Below are positions 58,989 through 64,000 of a stretch of 64,000 nt of DNA, in pieces. The stretch is from Mercurialis annua (lineage: Eukaryota; Streptophyta; Magnoliopsida; Malpighiales; Euphorbiaceae): contig NC_065574.1 of NCBI RefSeq assembly GCF_937616625.2, positions 54,898,052 to 54,962,051 on the forward strand, in the 5' to 3' direction. Every line of letters starts with the position of its first letter. Position 1 is the stretch's first letter. The translations under genes and the position numbers were made by a program. The notes below the pieces were generated by a model that was not told where the DNA came from, ran no database searches, and saw nothing but the letters and a program-made list of their open reading frames with translations.

Positions 58989-60244
58989 ATGGGAGACCAT
59001 ATTACATCAAACCGAAAGAAGACTGAAGATAATTACAGTAGTTTGCCGGATGATATCATCTCCCACATATTATCATTCACCAACGGCGACGCCTCCTTCG
59101 CCGTCAGAACCAGTATTTTGTCAAAACAATGGAGATATTTTTGGCTCACACTCGACATTTTCCAGATTTATTATTCTCACAGCGGAACCAAACCAGAAAT
59201 ATATATGAAATCGTTCGTAAATTTCGCGAACCGCGTTTCGATTAATGTTCGTGAGTTGACTGTGTCTTGTCATGTCGTCAAGGTAATTAATTCTCGCAAT
59301 TTTCATTTTTGTGTGGTTATTTGAATTCATCAAATTGCTTTTACTTGTTCCGTTTGCAGGCTCTTTGTGACTCGTTATCCGTCCCGAGTTTTCCTAATTT
59401 GACTCGGTTGACGGTTCTCCATTACGGCGGTGCTGCAGCGTCGTATTTGCCTGCATTCCTGTCTCTGACACCGAATCTGAAATTTATCAAAATCAGCAAG
59501 GTTCGTTCTTTTACTATGTTTTTTTTTATAACTAAGGGGGCGGTTATGGGAGAAATTGAACACCACCTGGCATTGCTATGTAACGCTTATATTATTTAAG
59601 TTATATACTATTTTTTTTAGGGTCAATGTTATAAAAATTCATCAACTTTATACGTTTTCTCATTTTAATCACACAGTTTAAATTTTCTCATTTTCATACA
59701 CGAACTACCATTTTTTCTCAAATTCATGCACGGTGCTGAGGTGTCACGACTCCATCGGTGTAATTAGATGAAGTGGAGTTCATTTTACATCAATGAATGA
59801 GTGTCACCTCAGCACCGTGGATGAATTTGAGAAAAAGTGGTAGTTCGTGCATGAAAATGAGAAAATTTAAACTACGTGATTAAAATGAGAAAACATGTAA
59901 AGTTCTTAATTTTTTTTTGACATTAACCCTTCTTTTTAATGTGGAATTTCTTTTTTCGACAGCAGGGAAGTAGGAAACGTATGATTTCTAAACTCGAGTT
60001 GAAGCATGGAAAAAACATTGCTCGTTGTTTAGAATCGTCGCTCGCAGTAGCGGAAATTGAAGGATTAGATGTTGCAGGAGGTATGATGGAGATGGTAGAG
60101 TATTTCCTCAAATATGGTAAGTTTTTGAATAGCGTTGCTGTAATTGGTTATGATTTTGGAGTTGCAAAAGAACTATTAAGGTTTTCAAGAGCTTCACCCA
60201 CCTGTGAGGTTGTAGTGACGGGTCCTGAACGATTCTACCTATGA
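58989..60244 (+). CDS. short F-box/FBD protein, possibly a truncated gene
   Basis: Three exons: 58989-59282, 59360-59500, 59963-60244 (717 nt, 238 aa) in frame. The F-box is clear at about 18-52 (SLPDDIISHILSFTNGDASF, then RTSILSKQW). A short leucine-rich part follows (ALCDSLSVPSFPNLTRLTVL). The C-terminus has the FBD signature: MVEYFLKYGKFLNSVAV and ELLRFSRASPTCEVVV. F-box proteins are substrate adaptors of SCF ubiquitin ligases. Full F-box/LRR/FBD proteins usually have about 400 residues; most of the LRR part is missing here. Intron 2 is mostly a MULE MITE. The acceptor of exon 3 could be 59963 or 59966 (CAG|CAG). It may be expressed as is, or be a deletion derivative. Confidence 0.75.
59621..59929. 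mobile_element. MULE-like foldback MITE in F-box intron 2
   Basis: Arms of about 125 bases: left GGGTCAATGTTATAAAAATT, right (reversed) GGGTTAATGTCAAAAAAAAA, both continuing into TTTCTCATTTTAATCAC and 'CACGGTGCTGAGGTG'. Flanks TTTTTTTTA and TTCTTTTTA agree at eight of nine positions. Confidence 0.8.
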
Positions 60245-60344
60245 AACACCACCCTTAGTATAAAACAATTTTTTTAATGTAAAAGAACTTTTATTTTTTT
60301 AATATAAATAGCATCCGACTATTAGAGTTTCAGCCGTTAAATAT

Positions 60345-60425
60345 TAGTTACGGAAATGAAATTTGAACCAACAGCCTCCAAATACATTTAAACACGCCTT
60401 AACCAACTAGGTTAGGCTAAACTGA
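60345..60425 (-). mobile_element. SINE head fragment
   Basis: Minus strand: AACCTAGTTGGTTAAGGCGT is a good A box and GTTGGTTCAAATTTC a B box, about 35 bases apart. No tail defined. Lies between the F-box and ABCB genes. Confidence 0.55.
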
Positions 60426-60588
60426 CATGTAAACGAAATTGATAATTATTATCTCAGAATCTTTACAGAGAATAATTTTCTTTTGTCACATATATCCAAA
60501 TATGTATATGGTGAAATTTGACATAAATAAATAAATTAATAATTAGGTATATAGTTACAACAATGAAGAATAATGATTCTGATAAATG

Positions 60589-63500
60589 CTATTGCTGTCC
60601 TTGTTGCTGCTGAAGCCTTATTAACTTATAATATGACCCTTCTTTGTTCTCCACAAGACTAGAATGAGTCCCTTGCTCTATAATTTTCCCTCCTTGAATC
60701 ACTGATATTTGATCCGCATTCTTTATAGTCGATAATCTATGCGCCACCATCACCGTTGTCCGGTTCTTCATCAATCTGTCGAGCGCTTGCTGCACCACAC
60801 GCTCCGACTCTACGTCTAGAGCACTAGTAGCTTCATCTAGTAACAAAATTTCTGGGTTCTTTAGAATTGCTCGTGCAATAGCCACTCGTTGTTTCTGACC
60901 ACCGGATAGTTGGACCCCTCGCTCGCCAACTTTGGTTGCGTAACCCTCTGGAAGAGAAGTAATGAAACTGTGAGCATTTGCTAGTTTAGCTGCTTCGGTC
61001 ACTTCTGCTTCAGTCGCCCCTTCTTTGCCGTATAAAATGTTTTCGTAGATTGTTGTTGCGAAAAGTGCTGGCTCTTGTTGAACTAGTCCAATGTGCATTC
61101 TGAGAGATTTTAGCTTCAGCTTCTTGATGTCTACCCCTGTTGGAATTTTTATAATCAAGATTATAAGTAGTTAGTAACTAGCAATTACGCATAAGCTATA
61201 CGGAAACGTAAATGCTGAAACGAAAAACATTAAAATGGAAACAGCGAAACAATCTTTTGTTAACAAGCATAAGTTATGAAATATGCAGCGGTTTAGGGAA
61301 ACATGGAAGCATAGAACTCATACAAGTTTCCATGCAACCTAGCTCATAAGTTAACATAAAAGAAATTTAGTTACATAATCAATGCAATTTCACAACTTAA
61401 GTTGAAAAGAAAACTCACCATCAATCATCACTCTTCCTGCTGTTGGATCATAGAAACGAAGTATAAGAGAAATAACAGAGCTTTTACCGGAACCACTCTG
61501 TCCGACTAAAGCAATACTCTTCCCTGCACGTACTCTTAGATTAAAGTCTTTGAAAATTACTACATCTGGCCTCGATGGGTAGTTGAACTCTATGCCTCTT
61601 AGCTCAATATTACCCTCAACATTTTTCAACTCTTCTCCAGCATCTCCTACTATGTTTGTCTTGCGGTCTATCAACTCAAAGACAGAGGCCACCATTTGGT
61701 TACCTTTTAGAAGATCTGGAGCCATTGCCAGAGTTTCTCCCATGGCTAATGCAGTTACAATCAAAACCATAAATGACTTCATCACGGATTTAAAGCCCGA
61801 AATCTCTTTCCCCATTAAAACAGAACCATACCTACATGACACCAAACATGGAGATCATCTTGATAACTTCTTTACAACACAATATTCATTTAGAATGCAG
61901 TCATAAAGAGTCAGACAAGTTGAAGTCGAAAAGCTTCGTACCATAAAGCAAGGCCGTAAGATGAGAAGATGAAGAACTGGGAGATACCATAGAATATTCC
62001 AGCAATTTGACCGCGAGTAAATGAGCGCTTTGCCGGTTCTACAAGCTCACGGGAGTAGAGTTCAATGACCTTTTCTTCTGCACAAAAAGCTGCAATAGTG
62101 CGCATATTGCTCACCGCCTCACCAGCAAGCATGTTAGCCCTTAAATAAGCTTTGCTCAAGTTTCCACCATAGCCTTTCATGAAGAGTTTCTGAAATCGCA
62201 AAGTGGAATTATCATTACTACATTCCAAAACGGACGTTCTGCTACTAATTTTACAAGTTAGACTCAGGAAAGAATGGGAACCTCGCTGAAGTGACCGCTG
62301 ATGATAAGCGGGTAAGTGGCAATAACAACAAGTGCGATCCTCCAATTCAACATGAAGGCAATGATAAATGAGGTCGCAACTAGGCCAACATTCTGTAGGA
62401 GAATTGTTGTACGATCAACAACTAAACTTCGTAAAAAGGTTGCATCACTCTCTAAACGTGATGCCAGCATAGAACTTGTATTGTTCAAGTCATCAAACCA
62501 TCCGATCTCATTCCTCAAAATGGCTGTAATGAAATATAAAACAAAAACAAAATGGAGGAGATTGAGACAATAGAGTAAGAGATTAAAGCTGCCATTTAAG
62601 TCCCTGTAAATGAACATTTCCCTTGTTGCATTACAAGTCAGTTCTGAAGTCTTGTGCAATCTGAATAGCATTTCAAAACAAATGCATAAACTAGAATAAC
62701 GTTAAATAAGTGCTCAAGAATATTAAGGACGGCTAGTGAGGCTTACCAGAAAATATATTTTCTCTCACACGAAAAGTGAGGCGCTCCCCCATGATTCCGA
62801 AGCAAAGATGCTCGACTGAAAATACTATAATGGATACTATTGCCCCACAGATGAACAAGATTGAAATCTTTTTTATTTCATGGCGAGTAGTGTCCCAGTC
62901 CATGTAATACGCAACGAGAGCATGTGAGACTCCAAGTGCAAAAAGTGGCATCTGTGATCCAGCCATGAATGCCGAGATGGTTCCCACAACCCCATAAATC
63001 CAATCTGGGCCAACCATTGAATATAGTCTTTTTGTTGAAACCTTCATCGCCCTAACACCCTCCATTCCATCAGCACCAGCACGGCTAACTGAATCCTTTT
63101 CAGAACGGAAACTGGCACCAAAGCTTGATCTTCTATGGGACAGCTCTCGAGAATATCTTAAACTGTGAATACAGAAGTTCAAAGTGAACATACAATATTG
63201 CATATCGCTGAATGTGAAAGTTAACAAACATTAACAAATTCATCATAATGTTCAATAACAACAAGAATTCCCAGAATGTAGTACCTCAATGGCCGTCCCA
63301 TTGTAGGACCGATAGATGATTGGCGTTGCAATGATGCAGTCTCCTGCAGATGAACAAGTGATGAATAAGCACTATTTGGGTTTGATATGAGCTCATCATG
63401 GCTACCGATTTCCACTATTTTTCCTTCATGAACAACACCAATCATATCAGCATTCCTAATGGTGGAAAGCCGATGAGCAACAACTACAGTTGTTCTTCCC

Positions 63501-63664
63501 ACCATGGCACGATCAAGTGCCTCTTGAACACTCTTCTCGGACTCGGCATCAAGTGCACTTGTAGCTTCATCTAGCAAAAGGATTGACGGATTCTTCACTA
63601 TTGCTCGCGATATTGCAATTCTTTGCTTTTGTCCACCCGATAGTTGTATTCCTCTTTCACCAAC
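60589..63664 (-). CDS. ABCB: ABCB (MDR/P-glycoprotein) transporter, C-terminal part; gene continues past the window
   Basis: Visible minus-strand exons: 63664-63285, 63162-62747, 62523-62282, 62189-61942, 61831-61419, 61136-60589, all GT-AG and in phase; about 748 codons. The first exon holds the end of NBD1 ([17 protein letters not shown]-loop AHRLST). Then come the linker, TMD2 (about 63050-61800 in genomic positions) and NBD2 with Walker [14 protein letters not shown], Walker B/D-loop [11 protein letters not shown] and AHRLST. The protein ends RLQQQQGQQ. All catalytic motifs in view are intact. A full-size ABCB has about 1250 residues, so TMD1 and most of NBD1 lie beyond 64000. Pattern nearest to Arabidopsis ABCB2/ABCB10. 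Substrate unknown; some ABCBs carry auxin, others xenobiotics. Confidence 0.9.
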
Positions 63665-64000
63665 CTGCACATTTACTTGCATTACATATAGTCCTTGACA
63701 TGTGATCCTTCATCGAGAATCATTATATTATATTTTTCAATGATAAAGATCGATACTGTTTCCTCATCTCATAATCAGACCATTTTTTTTCCTGTCGAGC
63801 AACATTTATAGTCTATCAATATCCAATGGTTTTGAAATAACTAATTTGCTTTAGCAGGGGGAAACTAAGCTTAATGTTTTCTCTATATCCCTCCTATCTA
63901 TCAGGAACATGAACCTTAAATTGACCCATTATTTTTAACATTAATAAATATGATTAGTTAGTGCAAGTTATAAACCGAATGTTGATTCAGAAAATGATGA
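63665..64000 (-). other. ABCB: intron of the ABCB gene up to the window edge
   Basis: Follows the acceptor GTGCAG before the exon starting at 63664. No further exon is recognised before the edge. Confidence 0.6.

Noticed and set aside
61583..61906. Plus-strand ORF in the ABCB region
   Set aside because: Antisense to a well-supported ABCB exon.

Overview
This is a eudicot plant nuclear window: AT-rich, with intron-rich genes carrying GT-AG junctions and plant-specific families (TPS-e diterpene synthase, F-box/FBD, ABCB, CCCH). It also holds a dense mix of plant transposons (MULE, Helitron, hAT, Stowaway, LINE, SINE, Ty1-copia, LTR). Species cannot be fixed from sequence alone.

Layout. 1.2-5.9 kb (-): CCCH zinc-finger gene like Arabidopsis C3H39, two coding exons split by a 3.6-kb intron. 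9.7-12.5 kb (+): Vma12-type V-ATPase assembly factor. 12.5-20 kb: transposon island with a 1.2-kb MULE full of palindromes, three Helitrons, a Stowaway MITE, a small MULE MITE and a SINE. 20.3-22.0 kb (+): small TPR-like protein behind a G-box-rich promoter. 22.5-27.1 kb (-): decayed, 5'-truncated Ty1-copia element with its 3' LTR. 27.3-29.0 kb: TIR and foldback elements and simple repeats. 29.25-35.02 kb (-): complete 14-exon ent-kaurene-synthase-type gene, 782 codons in frame. 35-46 kb: SINE, MITEs, LINE remnants interrupted by a hAT MITE and an LTR, an almost intact non-autonomous LTR retrotransposon, and a tandem repeat of about 177 bp. 46.5-49.1 kb (+): two-RRM nucleolar protein of the RBM34/Nop12 type. 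50.1-52.1 kb (-): TMEM41/VTT-domain membrane protein. 52.7-58.9 kb: MITEs and a 2.66-kb solo LTR. 59.0-60.2 kb (+): shortened F-box/FBD gene. 60.6 kb to beyond the right edge (-): 3' part of an ABCB transporter gene.

The genes form no obvious pathway cluster. The kaurene synthase gene (gibberellin or other diterpenoid entry) is the only specialised-metabolism gene, with no CPS or P450 beside it. The others are housekeeping or regulatory: RNA binding, vacuolar ATPase assembly, ribosome biogenesis, ER/Golgi membrane, transport.

The most unusual structure is the palindrome array inside the MULE at 14.57-14.93 kb. Eleven copies of a core reading about CTCCATTAATGGAG have flanking arms that differ from copy to copy but stay self-complementary. 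The exon models were joined by hand from splice signals, reading frame and remembered family patterns; none was checked with transcripts or a database.
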